The notes below the pieces were generated by a model. That model was not told the origin of the DNA. It worked only from the letters and a program-made list of their open reading frames with translations, and made no database searches. Both the position numbers and the translations under genes were made by a program. Shown in pieces: positions 1-4,671 of a DNA stretch of 5,314 bases. Source of the stretch: Candidatus Hydrogenedentota bacterium (GTDB taxonomy: Bacteria > Hydrogenedentota > Hydrogenedentia > Hydrogenedentales > SLHB01); contig SKRY01000112.1 in the NCBI GenBank assembly GCA_007118235.1, positions 1-5,314 on the forward strand, written 5' to 3'. Within the stretch, counting starts at the first letter, position 1. Every line of letters starts with the position of its first letter.

Positions 1-156
1 GATAAGGGCTGGCACGGACGGGGAGGCAAGCGGAATTTTCTGTTTGCGGATGGGCACGTCCGTTATTTGGACGACGACGAGATTGCGCCGGCCAATGATG
101 GTCTGCCTCACCCCAACCTTACCGCCGGCGGCATTCACGGCTCGGATTTGCGGTAG
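1..156 (+). CDS. Prepilin-like H-X9-DG family protein, C-terminal end (5' truncated)
   Basis: The first base starts a codon in an open frame of 51 residues ending in TAG at 154-156; the start lies outside the window. The fragment has a His followed by a glycine-rich stretch and then NFLFADGHVRYLD, the hallmark of the C-terminal domain of prepilin-type 'H-X9-DG' (DUF1559-like) proteins. Here 11 residues, not 9, separate His5 from Asp17-Gly18, so the spacing is a variant. In complete members an N-terminal prepilin methylation motif and one membrane helix precede this domain, and the proteins are thought to be exported pseudopilin-like surface or secretion components of unclear function. The ending, Gly-Gly-Ile-His-Gly-Ser-Asp-Leu-Arg, is a plausible natural C-terminus. 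The family call rests on the FADGHV block and is fairly sure; the role is unknown. Confidence 0.8.
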   Translation, partial: DKGWHGRGGKRNFLFADGHVRYLDDDEIAPANDGLPHPNLTAGGIHGSDLR

Positions 157-205
157 GTTTCGTGAAAGGTAAGCCGGCGTGTCGGTGAGGATATCCCAGT
201 GAGTG

Positions 206-240
206 AACAAGTCGTGAAAGCTACTTTACGTCTACTTGTT
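206..240 (+). promoter_or_regulatory. Leader hairpin directly before the ribosome binding site
   Basis: AACAAGT (206-212) is the exact reverse complement of ACTTGTT (234-240). Inside it CGT (213-215) pairs with ACG (228-230), and AAAG (217-220) pairs with CTTT (224-227), leaving a three-base loop. This makes about 14 base pairs with one single-base bulge and one three-base bulge. The structure ends one base before the Shine-Dalgarno sequence of the next gene. It could be an RNA element controlling translation, a terminator for the prepilin-like gene lacking a clean T-run, or a DNA operator. The pairing is seen; the function is inferred. Confidence 0.5.
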
Positions 241-241
241 A

Positions 242-249
242 GAAAGGAG
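242..249 (+). promoter_or_regulatory. Shine-Dalgarno site setting the start at 257
   Basis: GAAAGGAG lies seven bases before the ATG at 257. The frame could also open at a TTG at 236, but that codon is upstream of the site and inside the leader hairpin. The site therefore decides for the ATG at 257. Confidence 0.85.
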
Positions 250-256
250 CGTCTCC

Positions 257-1207
257 ATGCCAAAACACAACTATCTACAGCTTCTTAGCCGTTCAACCCA
301 CTCAACGAGGGGAGCCATGGTAGCGATGGTGGCCGCACTGTTCGTAGCGTTGATGGTCCACGAACCCGTAAGCGCGGAGGTTGCAGGGGACCCGTATCCG
401 CTGGCCGATTGCCCAGTGACGGGTGAAGCGTTGGGTAGCATGGGCGAGCCCATCGCCGTGGAACATGATGTTGGCGAGGTGCGGTTTTGCTGCGCGGCAT
501 GCGCGGACCACTTTGAGGATCACGAATCCGAGTATTGGGAGGCGATTCACGAGGCGATCCGGGCTAATCAGAAGCCCGTGTATCCCCTCAGTACGTGTGT
601 GATTAACGGCGAGCCGTTGGACGCCGAAGATGGCCGGGACATAGTCTACCGGAACCGGCTGGTCCGTCTATCTTCCGAGGAATGCGAGGCTGTGTTTCTT
701 GAGAACCCGGCTGAAGCGCTATCACAGCTGGATGAAGCCGTGGTTGAAGAAAACTTGGCAGACTATCCGGCAGAGCAATGCGTCGTGTCTGGTGAGGAGT
801 TGGGCAGCCATGGCGAGCCCGTTAACTATGTGATAGCGAACCGGTTAGTGCGTGTATGTTGCCCGCCTTGTATCGATGAGGTAGAGGCGCAGCCCGCGAA
901 CTACTACCTGGAGTCAGCGGAAGCTGTGGAAAGCCCTTCGGTGCATGAGCATGATCATGGGGATGCTTCCCATGGTCATGATCACGATAATCCAGGGCGT
1001 CTCGCTTCCCCGGCAAGTTCCAGCAACCATGCCGAATCCCACTCAACGCCCCATGATGGTTCGAGAAACCAACATACTCCCATCAATCACCAACATGGGG
1101 AAAGTCACAGCAGTCATGGAGGCGGTCACAGTGGTCACGGCGACAGTCACCATGGACGTGGCGGCGGTCACGGCGGTCATGGCGGCGGAGGATCGGGCTG
1201 TTGCTGA
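257..1207 (+). CDS. Exported triple YHS/TRASH-like repeat protein with His-rich tail, probable metal binder
   Basis: A 316-residue protein. Residues 20-34 are hydrophobic after a basic start, and Val-Ser-Ala at 38-40 suits signal peptidase I, so it is probably exported. Three repeats follow, about 61 residues apart: 47-101, 109-162 and 170-224. Each opens with Tyr-Pro, then Cys-x-(V/I)-x-Gly-Glu-x-Leu (Cys52, Cys114, Cys175). Repeats 1 and 3 end in CCxxC (78-82, 201-205); repeat 2 reads SSEEC (139-143), keeping only its last Cys. This pattern resembles YHS/TRASH-type domains, known to bind transition metals. Residues 230-309 contain 20 histidines among Gly, Ser and Asp, and the protein ends Cys-Cys, both suited to metal binding. 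No enzymatic motif is visible. Plausible roles are periplasmic or surface sequestration, buffering or sensing of Cu, Zn or Ni; the metal cannot be read from sequence. It appears to be a single-gene unit with its own leader. Confidence 0.85.
   Translation: MPKHNYLQLLSRSTHSTRGAMVAMVAALFVALMVHEPVSAEVAGDPYPLADCPVTGEALGSMGEPIAVEHDVGEVRFCCAACADHFEDHESEYWEAIHEAIRANQKPVYPLSTCVINGEPLDAEDGRDIVYRNRLVRLSSEECEAVFLENPAEALSQLDEAVVEENLADYPAEQCVVSGEELGSHGEPVNYVIANRLVRVCCPPCIDEVEAQPANYYLESAEAVESPSVHEHDHGDASHGHDHDNPGRLASPASSSNHAESHSTPHDGSRNQHTPINHQHGESHSSHGGGHSGHGDSHHGRGGGHGGHGGGGSGCC
1101..1190 (+). repeat. Imperfect GTCA-centred repeats encoding the His-Gly tail
   Basis: Seven GTCA cores occur at 1104, 1113, 1125, 1134, 1146, 1167 and 1176. 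Their spacings (9, 12, 9, 12, 21, 9) are all multiples of three, and each is embedded in (G/A)GTCA(C/T), encoding Ser-His or Gly-His. The repeats keep the frame and give the tail its His-Gly rhythm. Copy number in such a stretch could vary by slippage. Confidence 0.7.
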
Positions 1208-1311
1208 TCGGAAAATGGTAGACCCGCCTTTTCCCTTAGCTTTGGGGTAAGGATGTCCGGCCAACGGCGGTACGCAAGAGAGGAAGTATCCCCCTATTAT
1301 GTGGAGACCAC

Positions 1312-1371
1312 GGAGGAAACGGCCGAAGGGAGCGCGTTCATGTGGTGAACAGCTCTATTCGGCCGCCCTCC
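1312..1371 (+). other. Long multi-segment stem-loop, candidate structured RNA element
   Basis: Four stems nest around one axis: GGAGG (1312-1316) with CCTCC (1367-1371); GGCCGAA (1321-1327) with TTCGGCC (1358-1364); GAGC (1330-1333) with GCTC (1352-1355); and GTTCA (1336-1340) with TGAAC (1346-1350), closing a five-base loop. They total 21 base pairs separated by small internal loops. A C-run, not a T-run, follows, so it is not a standard terminator. The dyad is symmetrical enough that the strand cannot be fixed; + is assumed because all neighbouring genes are on +. Pairing is seen; an RNA function is inferred. Confidence 0.5.
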
Positions 1372-1577
1372 CCCCACTTCAAGCGAGGTCGTTGAGGGGT
1401 TGAATATCGAGCGGGAAGACGTGGCGGGGCCCTCTCTGCCAACGGAGTTGAGACAGTTCCTTGCCGTAAATTACTGTAGAGGGCGAGGAGCGAAGGACCA
1501 TGAACAAATCGACGGACAGAGATGATGTGGGTCCTTGGGCACGGCGTCACGCAAGGGAGGAATTGATTGGGCGTACA

Positions 1578-1629
1578 CCGTGGGCCGCGTGAGGGCGTGA
1601 TCGCGGACCGCACTTTCACGGTTTTGTTT
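1578..1629 (+). terminator. Possible Rho-independent terminator ahead of the kinase gene
   Basis: CCGTG (1578-1582) pairs with CACGG (1617-1621), GG (1583-1584) with CC (1608-1609), and CCGCG (1585-1589) with CGCGG (1602-1606). TTTTGTTT follows immediately at 1622-1629. The GC-rich stem plus T-rich tail is terminator-like, but the loop is 12 bases and the 3' arm carries a seven-base bulge, so the fold is imperfect. It would end transcription arriving from the upstream region and separate the kinase operon from it. Confidence 0.4.
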
Positions 1630-1655
1630 AAGCGAATCCAGAGTATAGGCTAGCC
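1624..1655 (+). promoter_or_regulatory. Weak candidate promoter for the kinase operon
   Basis: TTGTTT (1624-1629) and TATAGG (1644-1649) resemble -35 and -10 boxes, but the 14-base spacing is short. TAGGCT (1646-1651) gives 16 bases with a poorer match. If the first -10 is used, transcription would begin at or near the ATG at 1656, giving a leaderless mRNA. Only a weak AGG (1647-1649) could serve as a ribosome binding site. This is suggestive only. Confidence 0.2.
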
Positions 1656-3065
1656 ATGTCCATATCTTCCGGCGGATTTATGAACGCGTTACGGGCTTGG
1701 ATGGGCCGCGCTGCGTGGGTGGCGCTGTCCGTTCCCGTCCACTTCAAAGTGCTGGGCATCGGGTTTCTTATAGCCGGCCTGCTGAGCACAGTTACGCTTT
1801 ATCAGGTTCACCGGGGCGTCTCGACGGCGCTCCACGGCGAATTGCGCCAACAAGCGGCTTTCCTTTCTTCGCTGGCGGCGCGGGACACCGAAGCCCATCT
1901 TGCGTTCCCGGAAGCGCATGGCCTAAACGAGCGGATCGAGGCACTGGCGGCCAGCATGGCCCGCTGTGTCTTCATCACCGTTGAGGATGAGGCCGGCAGG
2001 GTATTGGCCGCGGCTGGGGAGGGTAATCCTTCTTCTTCATCCTCGGCGGCCGGCTCCCGTGAGCATGCCGTGGTGACCGCCCAGACGCGAGTGGAGGGGC
2101 CCACGTCAGCCGTGGTGACGGCGGGGGTGAGCACGGCCGGCATCGAGGGCGAGCTGCGCGCGGTGATGCGTAATGTGGTGTGGTGGCTCGCCGCGAGCAT
2201 AGCCTTTGGCGCCGCATTGGCCTTGGGGCTTACCCGGCTGCTTGTGCTTCCCATCCGGGAACTCGTTACGGCGGCTAGCGCAATGCGGGAAGGCGAGTAT
2301 GGAACGCGGGCGCGGGTCTACTCCAACGATGAGATCGGCAAGCTGGCGAGGGCATTCAACGAACTGGGAGACGCCCTTGAAGCCCGGCAACGGGAAGTGG
2401 AGGAAAACGAAGCCGCGCGCGCGGCGTTGGTCAAGCAGATCGTGGACAGCTTGGAGGCGGAGCGAAAGACGCTTGCCCGGAACCTGCACGACAACATCGG
2501 CCAATCCCTGTCCCACCTCTTGGTTCAGGTTCAGGGGCTTGGCCGAACCTGCCGGAATACGGCCCACGTATGCAACGAGCTGCGGGGCCTCATTGACGAA
2601 ACCCGTAAGCTGGCGTGGGATTTCCGGCCCTCCATTCTCGATGACTACGGGCTTGAGTTGGCGTTGAAGCGCTATGTCCAAGAGCACTGCGCGCCGATGG
2701 ATATTGGCGTGGAATGCGAGTGCGTGGCCCATAACGGCGCGCCGCCGTCGCGCTTGCCGGCCGAGGTTGAGACGACGTTGTACCGCATCGCCCAAGAGGC
2801 GATCACTAACGTTATCCGGCACGCCGGCGCCCGGAACGTTAGTGTGGTGCTGATGAAGGGCGCCAACGAAGCCAGGCTGCTCGTCGAGGACGATGGGCAA
2901 GGCTTCGAGCCAAAGCTCTCGAGCAACGGCCGGGAGGGATCCCTGGGACTCATGGGCATGCGGGAACGGGCGCAATTGCTGGGCGGCGGCCTTGTCATAG
3001 ACAGTCAGCCCGGGCGCGGCACCTCGGTGTGCGCGTCGGTGTTTTTTCAGGGGGATGACTCATGA
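1656..3065 (+). CDS. NarX/DegS-type membrane sensor histidine kinase (HAMP, HisKA_3, HATPase)
   Basis: A 469-residue kinase. Residues about 30-50 form a first membrane helix, 51-172 a periplasmic sensor region without a recognised fold and with a five-Ser run at 126-130, and about 173-197 a second helix. A HAMP domain follows (about 193-245), with Leu-Pro-Ile-Arg-Glu-Leu after the helix and DEIGKLARAFNEL in its second half. A short coiled linker leads to a HisKA_3 dimerisation domain (about 260-330), with phospho-acceptor His278 in NLHDNIGQSLSHLL. The ATPase has its N-box Asn385 in EAITNVIRHA, a G1 box DDGQGF (412-417) and a GLMGMRERA box (431-439). All catalytic elements look intact. Such kinases phosphorylate NarL/FixJ-type regulators, matching the next gene, whose ATG overlaps this stop codon. 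The ATG at 1656 has a weak ribosome binding site; an in-frame ATG at 1680 after GGCGGA is an alternative that leaves all domains intact. The ligand is unknown. Confidence 0.93.
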   Translation: MSISSGGFMNALRAWMGRAAWVALSVPVHFKVLGIGFLIAGLLSTVTLYQVHRGVSTALHGELRQQAAFLSSLAARDTEAHLAFPEAHGLNERIEALAASMARCVFITVEDEAGRVLAAAGEGNPSSSSSAAGSREHAVVTAQTRVEGPTSAVVTAGVSTAGIEGELRAVMRNVVWWLAASIAFGAALALGLTRLLVLPIRELVTAASAMREGEYGTRARVYSNDEIGKLARAFNELGDALEARQREVEENEAARAALVKQIVDSLEAERKTLARNLHDNIGQSLSHLLVQVQGLGRTCRNTAHVCNELRGLIDETRKLAWDFRPSILDDYGLELALKRYVQEHCAPMDIGVECECVAHNGAPPSRLPAEVETTLYRIAQEAITNVIRHAGARNVSVVLMKGANEARLLVEDDGQGFEPKLSSNGREGSLGLMGMRERAQLLGGGLVIDSQPGRGTSVCASVFFQGDDS

Positions 3066-3712
3066 CCATACCTATCCTTATTGTGGACGACCACGCCGTG
3101 TTTCGCAGTGGTCTGAGGGCCCTGTTGGAAAAGGAAGACGACCTTGAAGTCGCCGCCGAGACCGGAACGGGTCACGCCGCCCTGGACATTCTGAAGGCGA
3201 AGACGATCGGCGTGGTCCTGTTGGACATTACCTTGCAAGGCCTGAGCGGGACCCGCGTGGCCGAGTTGATACTCGAACGCTTCCCGCGGATGGCCATCGT
3301 GGTGCTTACCATGCATGAGGACGAGTACTACTTGCAGGAATTGTTCCGCGTGGGGGTTCGGGGCTATATTCTGAAGAAATCCACCAGCACGGAAGTGGTG
3401 AGCGCCATCCGCGCGGCGTACCGGGGGGACACCTACATTGATCCCGCCCTGGCCAACCTGGTGGTGTCGCCGTACGTTGGCGTGTCCCCGAAGAAGGACG
3501 AAGGCCGGCTCGGGCTTCTGTCCCAGCGCGAGCAGGAGGTGTGCGGTTTGCTCGCGCATGGCCATACCAATAACGAAGTGGCCGAAAAGCTGTGTATTTC
3601 CCCCCGCACCGTGGAAACCCACCGCCTCAATATCATGAGCAAACTTGGCTTGAAGACGCGGGCGGAATTGGTTCGATTCTCCATCGATCATGGGCTGCTT
3701 AAGACGAGTTGA
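3062..3712 (+). CDS. NarL/FixJ-family response regulator, partner of the adjacent kinase
   Basis: A 216-residue two-domain regulator. The receiver (about 4-120) has the acidic pair Asp9-Asp10, phospho-acceptor Asp55 in VVLLDITLQGLSG, Thr83 and Lys105. A LuxR-type helix-turn-helix domain (about 150-212) includes LLSQREQEV at its start and TVETHRLNIMSKLGLKTR across the recognition helix and beyond. Length and layout are typical of NarL, DegU and LiaR proteins, which bind DNA as dimers once phosphorylated. Its ATG overlaps the kinase stop by four bases and is preceded by AGGGGG (3049-3054) inside the kinase gene, so the two are translationally coupled and very probably a cognate pair. Target genes cannot be read from the sequence; autoregulation and control of the following genes are plausible. 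Confidence 0.95.
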   Translation: MTIPILIVDDHAVFRSGLRALLEKEDDLEVAAETGTGHAALDILKAKTIGVVLLDITLQGLSGTRVAELILERFPRMAIVVLTMHEDEYYLQELFRVGVRGYILKKSTSTEVVSAIRAAYRGDTYIDPALANLVVSPYVGVSPKKDEGRLGLLSQREQEVCGLLAHGHTNNEVAEKLCISPRTVETHRLNIMSKLGLKTRAELVRFSIDHGLLKTS

Positions 3713-3714
3713 GC

Positions 3715-3736
3715 GGGGAAAATCCGTAATTTCCCC
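3715..3736 (+). terminator. Hairpin immediately after the first regulator gene
   Basis: GGGGAAA (3715-3721) pairs perfectly with TTTCCCC (3730-3736) across an eight-base loop, three bases beyond the stop codon. No T-run follows, so it is a poor intrinsic terminator. It could protect the mRNA 3' end or work together with the next hairpin. Confidence 0.4.
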
Positions 3737-3740
3737 CGAT

Positions 3741-3800
3741 GGAACCGGGATGCCGTGAGAGTAGGCTTAGGGGCATGAAGTAGTAGGAGGACCGGTTTTT
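3741..3800 (+). terminator. Nested hairpin ending in five T's in the spacer between regulators
   Basis: AACCGG (3743-3748) pairs with CCGGTT (3792-3797), extendable by two G-T pairs. Inside, ATGCC (3750-3754) pairs with GGCAT (3772-3776). The 3' arm runs into TTTTT (3796-3800). An unpaired stretch with AGGAGG (3785-3790) lies on the 3' side. Terminator, attenuator or structured leader are all possible; the large bulge makes a simple terminator less certain. Confidence 0.35.
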
Positions 3801-3816
3801 CAGAAGGGATCGCGAT

Positions 3817-3841
3817 TGTCCTGCCGTCCCGGCGGACGTTT
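3817..3841 (+). terminator. Compact GC-rich hairpin upstream of the second regulator
   Basis: GTCC (3818-3821) pairs with GGAC (3834-3837) and GCCG (3823-3826) with CGGC (3830-3833). One T is bulged, the loop is three bases, and a T-G pair can be added at the base. Only TTT follows, so termination would be weak. A role in the leader of the next gene is equally possible. Confidence 0.35.
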
Positions 3842-3917
3842 CAAGCCCGGCTGGTGACGCACAGGGCGGCCACGGGGGCATGGTTAAGGTGGGGCTGACG
3901 TCTTGCGCTGACTATGT

Positions 3918-3925
3918 GGAGAGGA
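3918..3925 (+). promoter_or_regulatory. Shine-Dalgarno site supporting a GTG start
   Basis: GGAGAGGA ends four bases before the GTG at 3930. No in-frame ATG lies between it and the first receiver beta strand, so GTG is the likely start. The ATG at 3914 is in another frame. Confidence 0.75.
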
Positions 3926-3929
3926 AACA

Positions 3930-4568
3930 GTGGGAAGAACGCGCGTCCTTATTGCCGAAGATGTCTCCCTGTGGCGTGATGGTCTGTGCGCGTACCTCGC
4001 AGGGCAAGAGGACTTGGAGCTTCTGGGCGTGACGGAATCGGTGGCCGAGACCAAGCGAAAGGCTGCCGAGAGCGTGCCGGATGTGGTAGTCGTCGACATG
4101 GCGATGGAGCGCGTCTCGGGACCCGTCCTCGCCCAGGAGTTGGTTAATGACCACGGCAACGTCCGGGTTGTCATGCTCACCATGTGCGAGGATGAGCAGT
4201 GCGTGAAGAATATCCTGGAAATAGGGGTGATGGGCTTGGTGCTCAAACGTTCCCAGGGCGCTGAGTTAGTCAAGGCAATCCGGGCCGCGGCGCAAGGCGA
4301 GTTATACGTCGACCCCGACTTGCGGCCGCAGGTGTTATGTGAATTCGCAACACAACGGGCGGGCCGTGAAACGCTGGAGAGCTTGGACCCGCAAGAACGA
4401 GAGCTGTGCCGGCTATTGGCCTTGGGTTATACGAACGCGGAATCCAGCAAGCTGTTGAACGTTCCTGTGCGGAAGGTCGAAACGCTTCGGTCGCGGGTCA
4501 TGAGCAAGATAGGAGCTGGAACGCGCGCGGAACTCGTCAGTTTTGCGCTGAGCGCCGGACTGCTTTAG
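3930..4568 (+). CDS. Second NarL/FixJ-family response regulator, paralogue without its own kinase
   Basis: A 212-residue regulator starting at GTG. The receiver has Glu10-Asp11, phospho-acceptor Asp56 in VVVVDMAMERVSG, Thr84 and Lys106, so phosphorylation looks possible. The LuxR-type DNA-binding domain runs about 150-212, with LDPQERELCRLLALGYTN and KVETLRSRVMSKIGAGTRAEL. It aligns without large gaps to the regulator at 3062-3712, sharing TMxEDE, the KAIRAA-like helix and the TRAELV..GLL ending, so the two are probably an old tandem duplication. The recognition region differs (PVRKVETLRSR against SPRTVETHRLN), implying different DNA targets. It has five cysteines (20, 86, 91, 137, 160) against two in the first regulator. 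No kinase gene lies beside it; the upstream kinase is the nearest candidate donor. The hairpin-rich spacer suggests separate control. Confidence 0.93.
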   Translation: MGRTRVLIAEDVSLWRDGLCAYLAGQEDLELLGVTESVAETKRKAAESVPDVVVVDMAMERVSGPVLAQELVNDHGNVRVVMLTMCEDEQCVKNILEIGVMGLVLKRSQGAELVKAIRAAAQGELYVDPDLRPQVLCEFATQRAGRETLESLDPQERELCRLLALGYTNAESSKLLNVPVRKVETLRSRVMSKIGAGTRAELVSFALSAGLL

Positions 4569-4571
4569 CCG

Positions 4572-4608
4572 CCGGCACGGGGAAGGGCGTTTGGCGTGTT
4601 TCCGCCGG
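4572..4608 (+). other. Imperfect hairpin between the second regulator and hemA
   Basis: CCGGC (4572-4576) pairs with GCCGG (4604-4608), and GGAA (4581-4584) with TTCC (4600-4603), with a four-base bulge on the 5' side. It begins three bases after the regulator stop codon and has no T-tail, so it probably does not fully separate the two genes. Confidence 0.3.
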
Positions 4609-4656
4609 GATACGAAAGGCCGCGCGCCCATGAGCGAGGTCCAACCCCCGGAAAAC

Positions 4657-4662
4657 AGGAGG
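4657..4662 (+). promoter_or_regulatory. Shine-Dalgarno site selecting the hemA start
   Basis: AGGAGG lies nine bases before the ATG at 4672. The protein then begins MSLAVVGFNHRTAP, matching the usual N-terminus of glutamyl-tRNA reductase. The in-frame ATG at 4630 would add 14 residues unlike the family and has no clear site of its own. Confidence 0.8.
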
Positions 4663-4671
4663 ACGAACGGG

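Larger units (their letters stand above)
1208..1655. other. Long intergenic region with no convincing gene, rich in inverted repeats
   Basis: No frame on either strand gives a recognisable protein over these 448 bases; the longest open run is a 93-codon minus-strand frame without any recognised motif. From the left it holds a weak stem CCTTA/TAAGG (1234-1238 with 1248-1252), a small stem GTGG/CCAC (1301-1311), the long stem at 1312-1371, the pair CCCTCT/AGAGGG (1430-1435 with 1478-1483) enclosing ACAGT/ACTGT (1453-1457 with 1473-1477), and the terminator-like hairpin at 1578-1629. Nested pairing along the whole stretch is what a structured RNA would show. A decayed gene or element is the other possibility. 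No tRNA, tmRNA, RNase P, SRP or rRNA signature was recognised. Confidence 0.6.

Noticed and set aside
236..256. TTG at 236 as the start of the exported protein
   Set aside because: It lies before the strong Shine-Dalgarno site at 242-249 and inside the leader hairpin; the ATG at 257 is spaced correctly.
945..1250. A 101-codon frame overlapping the His-rich tail, rich in Met, Thr and Val
   Set aside because: It is the +1 shadow of the CAT/GTCA repeats; its composition mirrors the repeat DNA and it lacks an independent start signal.
1346..1348. TGA read as selenocysteine, joining the 1253 frame to the downstream open run
   Set aside because: The TGA lies within the 3' arm of the apical stem rather than just before a hairpin, so it does not match a bacterial SECIS layout.
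1338..1619. A 93-codon minus-strand frame in the gap
   Set aside because: It is Pro/Arg-rich with no recognisable motif, overlaps the inverted repeats, and all firm genes are on the + strand.
1301..1629. Group II intron or retron remnant
   Set aside because: No domain V-like 34-base hairpin, no GUGYG-type 5' end and no reverse transcriptase fragment could be found on either strand; the GTGAAAGT on the minus strand near 1611-1620 has no partner arm.
2106..2975. A 289-codon minus-strand frame inside the kinase gene
   Set aside because: It is antisense to well-conserved HAMP, HisKA_3 and ATPase domains and shows no recognisable motif; a GC-rich shadow.
3047..3691. A 214-codon minus-strand frame inside the first regulator
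   Set aside because: It is antisense to an intact receiver and LuxR-type domain; a coding shadow.
4630..4671. ATG at 4630 as the hemA start
   Set aside because: It would add 14 residues not typical of the family and lacks a good ribosome binding site, whereas the ATG at 4672 has AGGAGG nine bases upstream.
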